From Thermoleophilaceae bacterium (GTDB taxonomy: Bacteria; Actinomycetota; Thermoleophilia; Solirubrobacterales; JACPNS01): a stretch of 64,000 nucleotides of DNA. A program made the position numbers and the translations under genes. Shown here piece after piece: positions 28,545-39,057 of the stretch; within the stretch, counting starts at the first letter, position 1; every line of letters starts with the position of its first letter. The notes beneath the pieces are model-generated. The model was not told where the DNA came from and ran no database searches. It saw only the letters and a list, made by a program, of their open reading frames with translations. The DNA is taken from contig JAEMSX010000001.1 in assembly GCA_016462645.1 (NCBI GenBank), positions 127,999 to 191,998 on the forward strand, written 5' to 3'.

Positions 28545-29702
28545 ATGAAGGTGGCGATCCTCTACGACTGCATGTTTCCCTACACGGTGGGCGGCGGCGA
28601 GCGCTGGTACGTCAACGTCGCCGAGCGGCTCTCCGAGGAGCATGAGGTCACGTACGTGACGCTCAAGCAGTGGGACGCCGATCACACCCCGGACGTGCCG
28701 TTCCGAGTCGTCACCGTGGCGCCCGGGATGGAGCTCTACACCGAGGACGGCCGCCGCCGGATCGGACCCCCGCTGCGCTACGGGTTCGGCGTCTTCAAGT
28801 ACCTCTTGCGCCACGGCGGTGAGTACGACATCGTGCACAGCTCGGCGTTTCCGTACTTCTCCGTGATCGGGGCGAAGGCTGCGCTGGTCTTTCATCGCCG
28901 CACGAAGCTGGTCGTTGACTGGCTCGAGGTCTGGTCACTGGACTACTGGAAGGGGTACCTCGGCGGGATCGGAGGGCGCGTCGGCTTTGCGATCCAGCAG
29001 TTCTGCGCGCGGCTCCCGGACTACAGCTTCGCGATCTCCAAGCTCCATGCGGACCGGCTCCCGGGACGGGACGTCACGGTCAACACCGGACTGGTCGGGG
29101 AAATGGTTGACGCGCGCCGCCCGGACAAGCCGGCGCCCGCCCCCGATCCGCCACGCGCGGTCTTCGCCGGGCGGCACATCCCCGAGAAGAACGTCGTCGC
29201 GCTGCCGGCGGCGATCGCGCACGCGCGCGAGTCGTTGCCGGGGCTGACATTGACCGTCTTTGGCGACGGACCCGAGCGCGAGCGACTGATTGCTGAGATC
29301 GAGCGGGCCGGACTTGCAGATGTGATTGACGCGCCCGGGTTTGTCGATGCCGACGTGGTCCATGAAGCTCTGCGTACCGCGAGCTGCATGGTGCTGCCGT
29401 CGATTCGCGAGGGCTACGGACTGGTGGTGATCGAGGCCGTCGCCCAGGGCACCCCTTCGGTCGTCGTCGCCGGGCCCGACAACGCTGCGGCCGAGTTCAT
29501 CGACGAGGGCGTGAACGGATTCGTCGCGGCCTCGGCGTCGCCGCAAGCGCTCGGCGATGCGATTGTCCGCGCCGTTCACGGCGGGGACGAGCTGCGCGAG
29601 TCGAGTTTCGACTGGTACGACGAGCACAACGAGCTGCTGTCGATCGACGACTCGATCGTGAAGATCAAAGCGGCGTACGCGGAGCTTGTCCCGAATGGCT
29701 GA
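28545..29702 (+). CDS. GT4 family glycosyltransferase
   Basis: MKVAILYDCMFPYTVGGGERWYVNVAERL...LPSIREGYGLVVIEAVAQGTPSVV. Confidence 0.9.
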   Translation: MKVAILYDCMFPYTVGGGERWYVNVAERLSEEHEVTYVTLKQWDADHTPDVPFRVVTVAPGMELYTEDGRRRIGPPLRYGFGVFKYLLRHGGEYDIVHSSAFPYFSVIGAKAALVFHRRTKLVVDWLEVWSLDYWKGYLGGIGGRVGFAIQQFCARLPDYSFAISKLHADRLPGRDVTVNTGLVGEMVDARRPDKPAPAPDPPRAVFAGRHIPEKNVVALPAAIAHARESLPGLTLTVFGDGPERERLIAEIERAGLADVIDAPGFVDADVVHEALRTASCMVLPSIREGYGLVVIEAVAQGTPSVVVAGPDNAAAEFIDEGVNGFVAASASPQALGDAIVRAVHGGDELRESSFDWYDEHNELLSIDDSIVKIKAAYAELVPNG

Positions 29703-30807
29703 TCGACCGGAGTTCACGATCGTCGACCTGCGCTCCGGTCGCGGGCTCGGCGGTCACTGCTTTGACTACCTCGTCGCACTGAAGGCAGCGTTCGCCGATC
29801 GGGAGATCGCGATCATCGCGCCTTTCGTCGGCCCCGACGCCGCGCCGAACAATCGTTTGACCGTGTATGTGCGCGGCTTCTTCGCGTACCGCCGAGCGAT
29901 CGCGGACCGTGGCATCGGCCTGGTGCACAACTCAAGTCTGAACGACTACATCTGCCTCGCGCTGGCGGCGCTGCTGACCAGACCGTCGCGGCGCGGATTC
30001 TGCATGATGATGCTCTACCGCGATCCCTCGATCAGCTCGTTCGGCGCGGGTTCGGAGCGGCTCAATCGCGCGACGATCTGGCTGATCTCGAAGATGATCC
30101 GCGGCGGCGTCCTGCGGCCGATGTCCGATTCGCCACTGGTGCTCGAGCACTGGCTGGAGGCTACGGCGACCAGCGCCGGGTACGTCGTGCCGACGCCCCC
30201 GCTGCCGACGGCCGAGGGCGACGAGCAGGAGGTCGGATCCACCCTCGTGCTCCCCGCGGGCGCGAGTCCGCTGTTCGTGATCCCTGGACGCATGCGCGCC
30301 GAGAAAGGCGCCGCGAGCTACGCCGTCGTTGTCGAGGCGGTGCTCGAGGGATTCCCCGCGGGCGTGATCGTCCTGCAGGCCGCGGCCGATGACGAGGTCT
30401 CCGCCGAAGCGCTGGCGACGCTGCGCAAGAAGTTCGGCGATAACCCGCGGCTCGTCCTGCTCGAGGGCCACCTCTCCGCGGATGACTACCGCACGCTGCT
30501 CGCGGCTGCCGATGTCGCCGTGCTGCCGTACGACACCGCCGCGTACGGCGCCGGTTCGAGCGGGGTGGTCGGGGACGCGCTCGCGTCGGGCGCGATCGTT
30601 GTGGCATCGCCGATCGAATGGATCAGGCTCGAGCACGGTGACGACCCGCGCGTCGTGCTCCTCGATGACCCCGGCTCCGTTGAATCCGTCGGCGCCGCGC
30701 TCAAGGACGCCACAACGCGCAGCGAGAACGCCGCGCCCGCCAGCGACTCGTCAGCCGAGTTTGCCGCTCGCTGGAACGAAGCCGTCAGCAGGGCGATCGG
30801 CGACTAG
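29695..30807 (+). CDS. GT-B-like glycosyltransferase, paralogue of 43054-44199
   Basis: PGRMRAEKGAASYAVVVEAVL...VAVLPYDTAAYGAGSSGVVGDALASGAIVVASPI. Confidence 0.7.
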   Translation: MADRPEFTIVDLRSGRGLGGHCFDYLVALKAAFADREIAIIAPFVGPDAAPNNRLTVYVRGFFAYRRAIADRGIGLVHNSSLNDYICLALAALLTRPSRRGFCMMMLYRDPSISSFGAGSERLNRATIWLISKMIRGGVLRPMSDSPLVLEHWLEATATSAGYVVPTPPLPTAEGDEQEVGSTLVLPAGASPLFVIPGRMRAEKGAASYAVVVEAVLEGFPAGVIVLQAAADDEVSAEALATLRKKFGDNPRLVLLEGHLSADDYRTLLAAADVAVLPYDTAAYGAGSSGVVGDALASGAIVVASPIEWIRLEHGDDPRVVLLDDPGSVESVGAALKDATTRSENAAPASDSSAEFAARWNEAVSRAIGD

Positions 30808-32270
30808 CCGCCCGAAAGCCGCGGCCCGAGCAACGGGATGCGATCAGTCAGCTCCGGCGGGAACACACGCAGGAAGAGGCCGGCGATCACGTAGACCGCG
30901 GTTCCGAGGATCGCCGCGATCAGTCCGGGCAGGTGCAGCAGCGCTACCGCGCATCCGAGGCCGCCGGCCACCAGCGCGGATACGAACCAGCTGAGCTTCG
31001 GCAGCGCCTCGCGATCGATCTGTGCGGTCACGAAGAGATAGCCCGACGCAATCAGAGCCTCGCCGAAGACGATGCCGAGCGCGGCGCCGCTGGCACCCCA
31101 CTCGGTGGCCGCAAACCAGGTGGCGATCACGCTCACCGTCGCGCCGATCAATGTGATGCGTACGAGCTCGCGATGCCGGCCCGACGCGAGCAGCACAAAG
31201 CTTCCGGTCCCGAGCACGAAGGTCGCCGGAAAAGCGAGGCTGATCAGCGCAATCAGGTCGGTCGCCTCCACGTACTTGTCACCGCCGAGAACGGCGGAGA
31301 CGAACGTCGCCCCGGTCACGAGCGCGACGGTGCATGCGAGGCCCGCAGCGACCGCCGTCTGCATGAGTCTGCGAATTGCGTAAACCATCCGCTGGATGTC
31401 GTCCTTGGAACTCGTCACGAGCAGCGGGAACGCGCCGCCTGCGGCGACCATCCAGCCGCCGAGCAGTACGGCGTAGATCCGGAATGCCAGCGCGAACTGT
31501 CCGGCGTCGTACTCGGTCAGCACGCGCGCGCTGACGATCTGCGCGAGGAAGGGATACATCGTGCCGATGCTCGCCGCGACGGCGAAAGTGCCAACGTCCG
31601 CAAACAGCGTGCGCATCGCCTGCGGATCCCAGGCCGGTTTCAGGGGCGCGAGCCTGCGCGCGCGGACTCCGAAGGCAAATGCGATGACGATCGAAACCGG
31701 CAGCATCGTCGCAATGATCACGCCGACGTTCCCCGTGACTACGGCTGCAGCGATCAGCAGCGTCGACCACAGTGCCTGGCGGATCACATCAAGCGCGGCG
31801 AGCGCGTTGAGGTCATAGGTCGCCTGCAGCGGTACTGCGTAGGACGACTGCAGCGACTGCGTCGGAATCGCGAGGGCGGCGAAGAACAAGCCGACGATCA
31901 GCGCCGTCGAGTAGTCCGCCGCAAAACCGAACAGCACGATCATCGTGCCGGCGACGAAACTGAAGAGCAGTCGCAGAGTGATCAGCGCGCGGAACGCACG
32001 GTCGCGTGCCTTGCCTTCGAGCGCCGCGTACTCGCGCACGCCCAGCGCGAGCAGTCCGAAGTCTGAGATCCCCAGCGCGACCGTGACCAGCGACATCGCC
32101 GTGGCGAAGTGACCGAAGTCCTCGGGGCCGATCGAGCGCGAGATGACCGAGGTCGAGGCAACGCCGAGGATCGTCGCGAAGCCGTACCCGACCGCGCGCC
32201 AGACTCCGCCGCCGACGATTCTCTTGCCGATGTTGTCGTCGGCCCGGACGGGCGCTGATTCCGAGTTCAT
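30804..32270 (-). CDS. Polysaccharide flippase (Wzx/MATE-like)
   Basis: 488 aa, ~12 TM; RIVGGGVWRAVGYGFATILGVASTSVISRSIGPEDFGHFATAMSLV. Confidence 0.85.
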   Translation of the reverse strand: MNSESAPVRADDNIGKRIVGGGVWRAVGYGFATILGVASTSVISRSIGPEDFGHFATAMSLVTVALGISDFGLLALGVREYAALEGKARDRAFRALITLRLLFSFVAGTMIVLFGFAADYSTALIVGLFFAALAIPTQSLQSSYAVPLQATYDLNALAALDVIRQALWSTLLIAAAVVTGNVGVIIATMLPVSIVIAFAFGVRARRLAPLKPAWDPQAMRTLFADVGTFAVAASIGTMYPFLAQIVSARVLTEYDAGQFALAFRIYAVLLGGWMVAAGGAFPLLVTSSKDDIQRMVYAIRRLMQTAVAAGLACTVALVTGATFVSAVLGGDKYVEATDLIALISLAFPATFVLGTGSFVLLASGRHRELVRITLIGATVSVIATWFAATEWGASGAALGIVFGEALIASGYLFVTAQIDREALPKLSWFVSALVAGGLGCAVALLHLPGLIAAILGTAVYVIAGLFLRVFPPELTDRIPLLGPRLSGG

Positions 32271-33409
32271 CTGCCGAGCACCTGCTCGTACGCGTCGATC
32301 GTCAACTGCGCCGCGCGCTCCCAGGAGAACTCGGCGGCGCGCTCGCGTCCGGCCGCAGCCAGCTGCTCGCGCCGCGCCGGATCCGCCAGCAGGTCGTCGA
32401 TCGTCGTCGCGATCGAATCGACGCTGAACGGATCGAAGTAGACCGCCGCGTCACCGCCGACCTCCGGCATCGAAGAGGTGTTTGAAGTCGCGACCGGGAG
32501 TCCATGCTCCATCGCTTCAAGCACCGGAAGCCCGAACCCTTCAGCGAGCGACGGGAAGGCCAGTAGCGTCGAGGCGGCGTAGAGACCGTCGAGATCGGCG
32601 TCATCGATCCAGCCCAGCAGATGCACACGCTCTTTGAGACCGAGCGACTCGATCTGCGCCAGCAGCTCGTCCTCGGCCCCGGTTGCGTATCCGGGCAGCA
32701 CGAGCGCCGGCGCGGGGTCGGCCTTCAAGCGCGCGACGGCCTCGAGCAGGCGACCGAGATTCTTGTGGCCGCGGCGCGCTGACGTGGCGAGGATCAGCGG
32801 CGCGTCGCCAAGACCGAGACGGCTGCGCAGCTCGGCCTCGGGTGTCGGCGGTCCCGGTGTACGCGCCGCAATCGGCACGACCGCGATCTTCTCGCGCGGA
32901 ACGCCGAGGTGCTCGACGATCTCGTCAGCGGATGCCTCTGAAAGGGTCACGACGCGCTCAGCGGTGTTCGCCCCGATCGGCACGAGCACGGACTGGCCGG
33001 CGCGCATCACCGCCGAGTGCGACTCGGGGTGGGTTGCGTACATCACGTCATGCGTCGAGGTGACCTGCGGCACGCCGCAGAAGCGCGGGCCGGTCATCGC
33101 GAAGTTGTGCAGCAGGTCGAGCTTGTGGCGCCGGGCCGCCGCGGGAAGGATCGTCTGCTCGCCGAGCACACGAAGCAGTCTGCCGGTACTGGGCACCGGA
33201 AGCGTGACGGGCTGCGCGCCGAGCCCGCGGACTTCGTCCGCGCTGATTCCGCCGCTGCCGATGAATGCGAGCAGTTCCCAGTCGGGCCGCAGCGCGTGCA
33301 GTGCCGGGATCAACATGCGCGCGTACGTCTCCGTGCCGCCGGTCTCGCCGGGCACGAGGTAAAGCAGGTTCAGACCGATGCGCGGTGCGTGCCGCGGCGT
33401 CGGGGTCAT
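32267..33409 (-). CDS. GT4 family glycosyltransferase
   Basis: [24 protein letters not shown]...[26 protein letters not shown]. Confidence 0.9.
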   Translation of the reverse strand: MTPTPRHAPRIGLNLLYLVPGETGGTETYARMLIPALHALRPDWELLAFIGSGGISADEVRGLGAQPVTLPVPSTGRLLRVLGEQTILPAAARRHKLDLLHNFAMTGPRFCGVPQVTSTHDVMYATHPESHSAVMRAGQSVLVPIGANTAERVVTLSEASADEIVEHLGVPREKIAVVPIAARTPGPPTPEAELRSRLGLGDAPLILATSARRGHKNLGRLLEAVARLKADPAPALVLPGYATGAEDELLAQIESLGLKERVHLLGWIDDADLDGLYAASTLLAFPSLAEGFGLPVLEAMEHGLPVATSNTSSMPEVGGDAAVYFDPFSVDSIATTIDDLLADPARREQLAAAGRERAAEFSWERAAQLTIDAYEQVLGR

Positions 33410-34416
33410 CGCTCGTTCGCTGCGGCCTCGGCTGCGGCGCGACGATCGACGTCGGAGTCGACCCACTCGCGGTTCTCGCGGAACCATTCAACGGTGCGCG
33501 CGATGCCATCGTCAAATCCGACAGATGCCTCGAATCCGAAAGCCTCGGCGGCGCGCGTGGTGTCGAGCATGCGCCGTGGCTGTCCTCCGGGCTTGGACGT
33601 GTTCCAGTTCAGCGGGCCGCTGTAGCCGGTGGCCTTGGCGATCAGCTCGGCGAGGTCCTTGATCGTGATCTCGAAGCCGGCGCCGAGGTTGATCGGGTCG
33701 GCCTCGTCGTAGCGCTCGGTCGCGAGCAGAATCGCGCGGGCGCATTCGTCGACGTAGAGAAACTCGCGGCTCGGGGAGCCGTCGCCCCAGAGCTCGACGG
33801 CCTCGCCGCGCTCTTCGGCCTCGATCATCTTGCGGATCATCGCCGGAATCACGTGCGAGCTCTCGAGGTCGAAGTTGTCGCGCGGTCCGTAGAGATTGAC
33901 CGGCATCAGGAAGATCGTGTCCATCCCGTACTGCTCGCGGTAGCCCTGAAGACCGGCGAGCAGCGCCTTCTTTGCGATTCCGTAAGGAGCGTTGGTCTCT
34001 TCGGGGTAGCCGTTCCAGAGTTCTTCCTCACGGAACGGGACCGGCGTGAACTTCGGGTAGGAGCAGATCGTCCCGAGCTGCACGAACTTCGACGTGCCGC
34101 TCTTTCTTGCCTGCTCGAGCATCAGCGCGCCCATCATCAAGTTGTCGTACCAGTAGGCGCCGGGGTTGTGACTGTTGGCGCCGATCCCTCCGACGCGCGC
34201 GGCGAGGTGGATCACGATCTCCGGCTCGGCGTCGTTGTAGAGGCGCTCGACGGCCTCGGATGTGACCAGGTCGTAGTCCACGCGGCGCGGAACGACAACA
34301 TCGGCGCCGAGCGCTTCGAGGCGGTCGACGACGTGCGAACCGAGAAATCCCGCGCCGCCGCTGACGACGATGCGCTTGCCGGAATAGAACTCGGGGGTCG
34401 GTTGAGTGACGGTCAC
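33406..34416 (-). CDS. fcl: GDP-L-fucose synthase-like epimerase/reductase
   Basis: [31 protein letters not shown]...[43 protein letters not shown] 34416. Confidence 0.85.
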   Translation of the reverse strand: MTVTQPTPEFYSGKRIVVSGGAGFLGSHVVDRLEALGADVVVPRRVDYDLVTSEAVERLYNDAEPEIVIHLAARVGGIGANSHNPGAYWYDNLMMGALMLEQARKSGTSKFVQLGTICSYPKFTPVPFREEELWNGYPEETNAPYGIAKKALLAGLQGYREQYGMDTIFLMPVNLYGPRDNFDLESSHVIPAMIRKMIEAEERGEAVELWGDGSPSREFLYVDECARAILLATERYDEADPINLGAGFEITIKDLAELIAKATGYSGPLNWNTSKPGGQPRRMLDTTRAAEAFGFEASVGFDDGIARTVEWFRENREWVDSDVDRRAAAEAAANER

Positions 34417-34426
34417 GCGCTGAATC

Positions 34427-35527
34427 TTATTGCGTCGATGTCTTCGCGAGCAGCGCCCTGTAGACAGCGACGGTCGCATCCGCGCAGGCCTGCCAGGTGA
34501 AAGTCGCGGCGTGGGCCAGCCCGCGCTCGATCATCTCCCCGCGCAGCTCCGGGGATCCGAGGACACGCGCAAGGGTCTCCGCGATCTGCTCCGGGTCGTC
34601 AGGGTCGATCACTTCTGCGGCGTCGCCGATCGCCTCCGCGAGGCTCGTGTTGTCCGTGCTGATCACCGGGGTGCCGCAGGCCATCGCCTCGAGCGGTGGG
34701 AAGCCGAAGCCCTCGTAGCGCGACGGAAACACGAGGCACTCCGCGCCGCGATAGAGCGCGATCAGCTCGTCATCCGTGACCCGACCGAGCAGATGAATCC
34801 GCCCCGAGGCGGTCGAGCGTTCGATGCGCTGGATCAGCTCGTCATCGTGCCAGCCGCGCGCGCCGACGATCACGAGGTGCTCGGCGCGCGCGGACCCGAG
34901 CAGCTCGAATGCCTCGATCGCAGCGGCGAGGTTCTTTCGCGGCTGCAGGGTGCCGACCGTGAGCACGTACGGCTCGCCCACTCCGAGTGCGGCGATGGCG
35001 TCGGCGTCGGCCGCGGCCGCCTCTGGCGTGAAGCGCGAGTCAAGCCCCAGCGGGACCGTCGTGATCCGTGCCGGATCGAGGTCAAGCGCTGCGATCAGGC
35101 GCCCGCGTGAATACTCGGACGAAGTGATCACGTGCGCGCCGCTGGCGATCGCCCGCGGCAGGCGCTTGTGCAGCTGAGCGACGTTTGCGCGGGTGAGCCA
35201 CTCGGGATGCTCCCAGCCGATCGCATCGTGAAGCGTCACGACCATCGGCACGACGCAGCTGGGCGGCACGAGCTGAGACGGACAGTGGAGAATCTCTGCG
35301 CCGCTCGCGGCCACGCGCTGCGGCAACACGCGCGGCAGGTACCAGAGCTCACGCGCCAGGCCGCGGGCGATCACGCCGAGGCTGCTCGTCGGCACCCGTC
35401 CTTCATGTTCGAGCCGCACGAGTTCAACGCCCGGCTCGGCTTCGAGCCGCGGCAACAGCTGCTCAATCGCGCGCGCCGTTCCCCCGCGGTCGAGTTGAAG
35501 TGCGGTCAGTTCGATCGCCACGCGCAT
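34427..35527 (-). CDS. GT4 family glycosyltransferase
   Basis: [25 protein letters not shown]...[23 protein letters not shown]. Confidence 0.9.
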   Translation of the reverse strand: MRVAIELTALQLDRGGTARAIEQLLPRLEAEPGVELVRLEHEGRVPTSSLGVIARGLARELWYLPRVLPQRVAASGAEILHCPSQLVPPSCVVPMVVTLHDAIGWEHPEWLTRANVAQLHKRLPRAIASGAHVITSSEYSRGRLIAALDLDPARITTVPLGLDSRFTPEAAAADADAIAALGVGEPYVLTVGTLQPRKNLAAAIEAFELLGSARAEHLVIVGARGWHDDELIQRIERSTASGRIHLLGRVTDDELIALYRGAECLVFPSRYEGFGFPPLEAMACGTPVISTDNTSLAEAIGDAAEVIDPDDPEQIAETLARVLGSPELRGEMIERGLAHAATFTWQACADATVAVYRALLAKTSTQ

Positions 35528-35586
35528 AGGCGCACAGTATTTCGCCTGCCCGGGCGGCTCCCGAGGCGCGATTAGAGTCTGCCGCC

Positions 35587-36789
35587 ATGAAGATCGCGCT
35601 ACTCCACGGATACGTCGGCGGCCCGGCCGGCGGCGGCGGCGGGATTCGCCAGATGCTCGAGCTCGCACGCGGGCTCAAGGAAAAGGGCCATGAGCCGGTC
35701 ATCTGCTCGTACCAATTCGAGCCGGGCACGGTCGACCCGGTGCTGGAATCCGCCTTCGAGTACCGCTCGGTGCACACCGGGAAGATCGAGCACCCGGTGG
35801 GAACACCGGCGATGCTCAAGGTCAAGTGGATCGAGATGGCAAAGCTCGCCAACCTGATCCCGCGCGATGTCGACGTCGTCAACGTGCACGAGAGCCCGGC
35901 GCACATGGCCGGCTACTACGCCCACCTGCGCCGCCGGCTACCGATCGTCTGGACCCGTAACGACCCGCAGCTCTACGAGATGGTCCTGATGCCGGAAGAG
36001 TCGTGGATGCCGTCCAGCGGCAGGCTGATGGACACGGCCTTTCGCGTCGCCGGACTGACCGACCGCGCCGCCGCGCGCGCGATGTCCGCGATCTGCGTGC
36101 TCGACGAGCGCAACGCGCGGCTGGTCAAACGCGCATACGGACGCGATGCCAAGGTGATCCGCAGCGGCGCGGCCCCGCGCTTCTTCAACGCCCCGACCCG
36201 CGCCGAGGCGCGCGCAGAGCTCGGGATCGATCCCGACGAGTTCGCGGTGCTGAGCGTCGGCATCCTGCTTCCGCATCGTCGTCACAAGGACACCGTGCGA
36301 GCCGTCGCGATGCTCAGCCCAGAAGGGCGCAAGCCCCATCTGCGAATCATCGGTTCGGACCACCTCAGCCCCGAGACCGGCGCCGAGATGCGCGAGTTCG
36401 TCGCGCAGAGCGGAATCGAGGACCGCGTCGAGCAGATCCAGACGGCCGTGCCCGACGATCAGCTTCTGGCGCACTTCGCGGCGGCCGACGCGTTCGTCTT
36501 CGCCAACGAGAAACAGACCTGGGGCCTCGCCCCGCTCGAGGCGATCGCCGCCGGCACGCCGGTCGTGGTCTCCCGCGGCGCAGGAGTGCACGAGGTGCTC
36601 GACGGACGCAAGGGCGTGCAGCTCGTCGACGCTCGCGCGCCGGAGCAGATCGCGGCGGCCCTGGAGCGCATTCGCAGCTCCCCCGAGGACCAGGACGTGA
36701 CCGAGACACGTGAGTGGAGCCGTCAGGAGTTCAGCTCGTCGGCCTTCTCCGGCCGCATGGCCGACCTCTTTGCCAGTGTCGTCGGCTAG
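35587..36789 (+). CDS. GT4 family glycosyltransferase
   Basis: MKIALLHGYVGGPAGGGGGIRQMLELARGL...WGLAPLEAIAAGTPVVV. Confidence 0.88.
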   Translation: MKIALLHGYVGGPAGGGGGIRQMLELARGLKEKGHEPVICSYQFEPGTVDPVLESAFEYRSVHTGKIEHPVGTPAMLKVKWIEMAKLANLIPRDVDVVNVHESPAHMAGYYAHLRRRLPIVWTRNDPQLYEMVLMPEESWMPSSGRLMDTAFRVAGLTDRAAARAMSAICVLDERNARLVKRAYGRDAKVIRSGAAPRFFNAPTRAEARAELGIDPDEFAVLSVGILLPHRRHKDTVRAVAMLSPEGRKPHLRIIGSDHLSPETGAEMREFVAQSGIEDRVEQIQTAVPDDQLLAHFAAADAFVFANEKQTWGLAPLEAIAAGTPVVVSRGAGVHEVLDGRKGVQLVDARAPEQIAAALERIRSSPEDQDVTETREWSRQEFSSSAFSGRMADLFASVVG

Positions 36790-37745
36790 TTCGCTTCGCG
36801 CACGCGCCGGCGCCAGAACTCAGCGAGGTCCGTGAGCGTCTGCTCAAGCGAGTAGTGCGGCTGCCAGCCGGTGGCATCGCTGAGCGCGGTGCGATCGCCG
36901 ACAACGACAGGCTGATCGACGGCGCGCAATCGCGCCTCGTCGGTCACGATCGCGACGTCGATCCCGAATGCGTCAATCAGCCCTTCGAGCAGCAGGCGCA
37001 TCGTCACGCCGCTGCCCGAGCAGACGTTGTAGATCGAACCGCTCTCGCCGGCGCGGGCGAGCGCGCGGTATGCGCTCACGACATCGCGGACGTCGAGATA
37101 GTCACGCTCGACGTCGAGCGTGCCGGTCGCGATCTCCCCTGAACCGCCGGCGAGCTCGATGCGCGCGAGTTGCTCGGCCCAGTCCGAAAGCGCGTAGGCG
37201 CCGACGTGGCCCGGTCCGGTGTGCTGGAAGGCACGCGCGATCACCGCGTCGCCGCCGCTCGCTGCGTGCGCGAGGAGCACATTCTCGGCCGCAACCTTGG
37301 TCTCGCCGTAGGGCGTGAGCGGCCGCAGTGGCTGCGCCTCGCCGATCGGCTGTTCATCGGGAGTGGTGCGGCCGTAGACAAATGCCGAGCTGGCGAAGAC
37401 GATCCGGATCGCGGGATCGATCGCGGACACGGCGTCGGCCACGGCCTGCGTGCCGCCGACGTTCACACGCTCCAGCTCTTCGATCGACGGTGTCGTGACG
37501 GTGTCCACGATCGCCGCAAGGTGGAAGACGCTGCTCGGACGAACCTGCTCGATCAGCGCAGTGAGCGCCTCCCGGTCGGCGACGTCGAACGCATGACCCT
37601 CGGTGCCGGGCGGCGTCGCGCCCGATCGCGTCAGCGCGTGCACGCTCCGGCCCTCCTCGAGCAGTTGCGCGCAGAGGTGAGTTCCGGCGAACCCGGCTGC
37701 TCCTGTGACCAGGACGGTGCCGGAATCAGCCGTCGTAGAAGTCAC
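36786..37745 (-). CDS. NAD-dependent epimerase/reductase, GDP-6-deoxy-D-mannose reductase (Rmd)-like
   Basis: VLVTGAAGFAGTHLCAQLLEEG...SSAFVYG...LTPYGETKVAAE...RDYLDVRDVVSAY. Confidence 0.7.
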   Translation of the reverse strand: MTSTTADSGTVLVTGAAGFAGTHLCAQLLEEGRSVHALTRSGATPPGTEGHAFDVADREALTALIEQVRPSSVFHLAAIVDTVTTPSIEELERVNVGGTQAVADAVSAIDPAIRIVFASSAFVYGRTTPDEQPIGEAQPLRPLTPYGETKVAAENVLLAHAASGGDAVIARAFQHTGPGHVGAYALSDWAEQLARIELAGGSGEIATGTLDVERDYLDVRDVVSAYRALARAGESGSIYNVCSGSGVTMRLLLEGLIDAFGIDVAIVTDEARLRAVDQPVVVGDRTALSDATGWQPHYSLEQTLTDLAEFWRRRVREAN

Positions 37746-39015
37746 GGAAGGCTTGGGCTATGTGCGCGATCTGACCGTCGGTCAGGCTCGGGTGATTGCC
37801 GATGAAGAGTCCGCGTTCACCGACGCGTGTGGCGACTTCGAGCGACCCGACCTTGCGGTGATCGTTGTTGCTGAAGGCGGGCTGAAGCGCGAGGTTGCCG
37901 GCGACGATCGGGCGCGTCGCGATGTTGCGTGCCTCGAGGTGGTTGGTCAGCGCGACGCGCTGCTCAGGGCTGTCGGTGATGACCGAGAAACCGAACCAGG
38001 TGCTGCGACCACCCTCCTGCTCATTGATCAGACGCAGGCGATCGCTGTAGGGATGCAGCGCCTCGGCCAGACGATGCGCGTTGACGCGGCGCGCGTCGTT
38101 GAAACTTGAGAGCTTCTTCAGCTGCGCGAGACCGAAGGCCGCCTGCGTCTCCATCGGTCGCAGGTTGTAGCCGACGTTCACGAACAGGAAACGTGGGTCG
38201 ATCTCCGGGTTCGCCGACTCGAGCTCCGGGCGGTTGGACATGTCGCGCGACCAGCCGTGCGCGCGGAGCGAACGCGCGAGGTCGTTGAGCACGGGATCGT
38301 CGGTCACGACCATCCCACCCTCGATCGTCGTGATGTGGTGCGAGAAGTAGAAGCTGTAGGTGCCGAAGTCACCGAACGAGCCGACCTTGCGGCCGCCGAT
38401 CTCGGTGCCGAGCGACTCGCAGGTGTCCTCGACCACCCAGAGGCCGTGCTCGCGAGCGCGCTGCATCAGCGGCTCCATGTCGACCGGGTTTCCGAGCAGG
38501 TGCACGGGAAAGACTGCGCGAGTGCGGTCCGAAAGCGCTTCGTCGATGCTCTCGGGGCGCATGTTCAGCGTGTCCTCATCGATGTCCACGAAGACCGGGA
38601 CGCAGCCGAGCTGGAGGATCGGCGCGATCGTGGTGGACCAGGCGATCGCCGGAACGATGATTTCGTCGCCGGGCTTGAGGTGCCCGTCCAGCACTTTCTG
38701 CGCGAGCACGGAGATCGCCAGCAGATTGGCCGACGACCCGCTGTTGACCATGATCGCGTGGCGGCTGCCCATCGCTTCGGCGAAGGCCGCCTCGAACTCG
38801 CGTACGCGGTCGCCCATCGTGACGTTCTGGCTGAGCAGCGCCGCAACGGCACCGGTCACTTCGTCGGCGCCGTAGAGCGGAACCGAGAGCGGGCAGTCCT
38901 CATCGGCCGGCGGAGCCTCGAGCTCGAAGTACTCCTCGATCAGCGCGTCGATTTCCTGCTCGATGGCGGAACGGCGCGCGGATCCGGCTGCTGTGTCTGC
39001 GTTCGGCGAAGTCAT
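37726..39015 (-). CDS. DegT/ColD-like PLP-dependent 3-dehydratase (GDP-4-keto-6-deoxymannose 3-dehydratase-like)
   Basis: SFYFSHHITTIEGGMV (His in place of the Schiff-base Lys), GYNLRPMETQAAFGLAQLKKL, AGNLALQPAF; lacks the Cys-rich insert of RfbH/E1. Confidence 0.8.
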   Translation of the reverse strand: MTSPNADTAAGSARRSAIEQEIDALIEEYFELEAPPADEDCPLSVPLYGADEVTGAVAALLSQNVTMGDRVREFEAAFAEAMGSRHAIMVNSGSSANLLAISVLAQKVLDGHLKPGDEIIVPAIAWSTTIAPILQLGCVPVFVDIDEDTLNMRPESIDEALSDRTRAVFPVHLLGNPVDMEPLMQRAREHGLWVVEDTCESLGTEIGGRKVGSFGDFGTYSFYFSHHITTIEGGMVVTDDPVLNDLARSLRAHGWSRDMSNRPELESANPEIDPRFLFVNVGYNLRPMETQAAFGLAQLKKLSSFNDARRVNAHRLAEALHPYSDRLRLINEQEGGRSTWFGFSVITDSPEQRVALTNHLEARNIATRPIVAGNLALQPAFSNNDHRKVGSLEVATRVGERGLFIGNHPSLTDGQIAHIAQAFRDFYDG

Positions 39016-39057
39016 GGCTGGCCAGTCTAACTATGGAGGCGTCAGTAGGCTGGAAAG

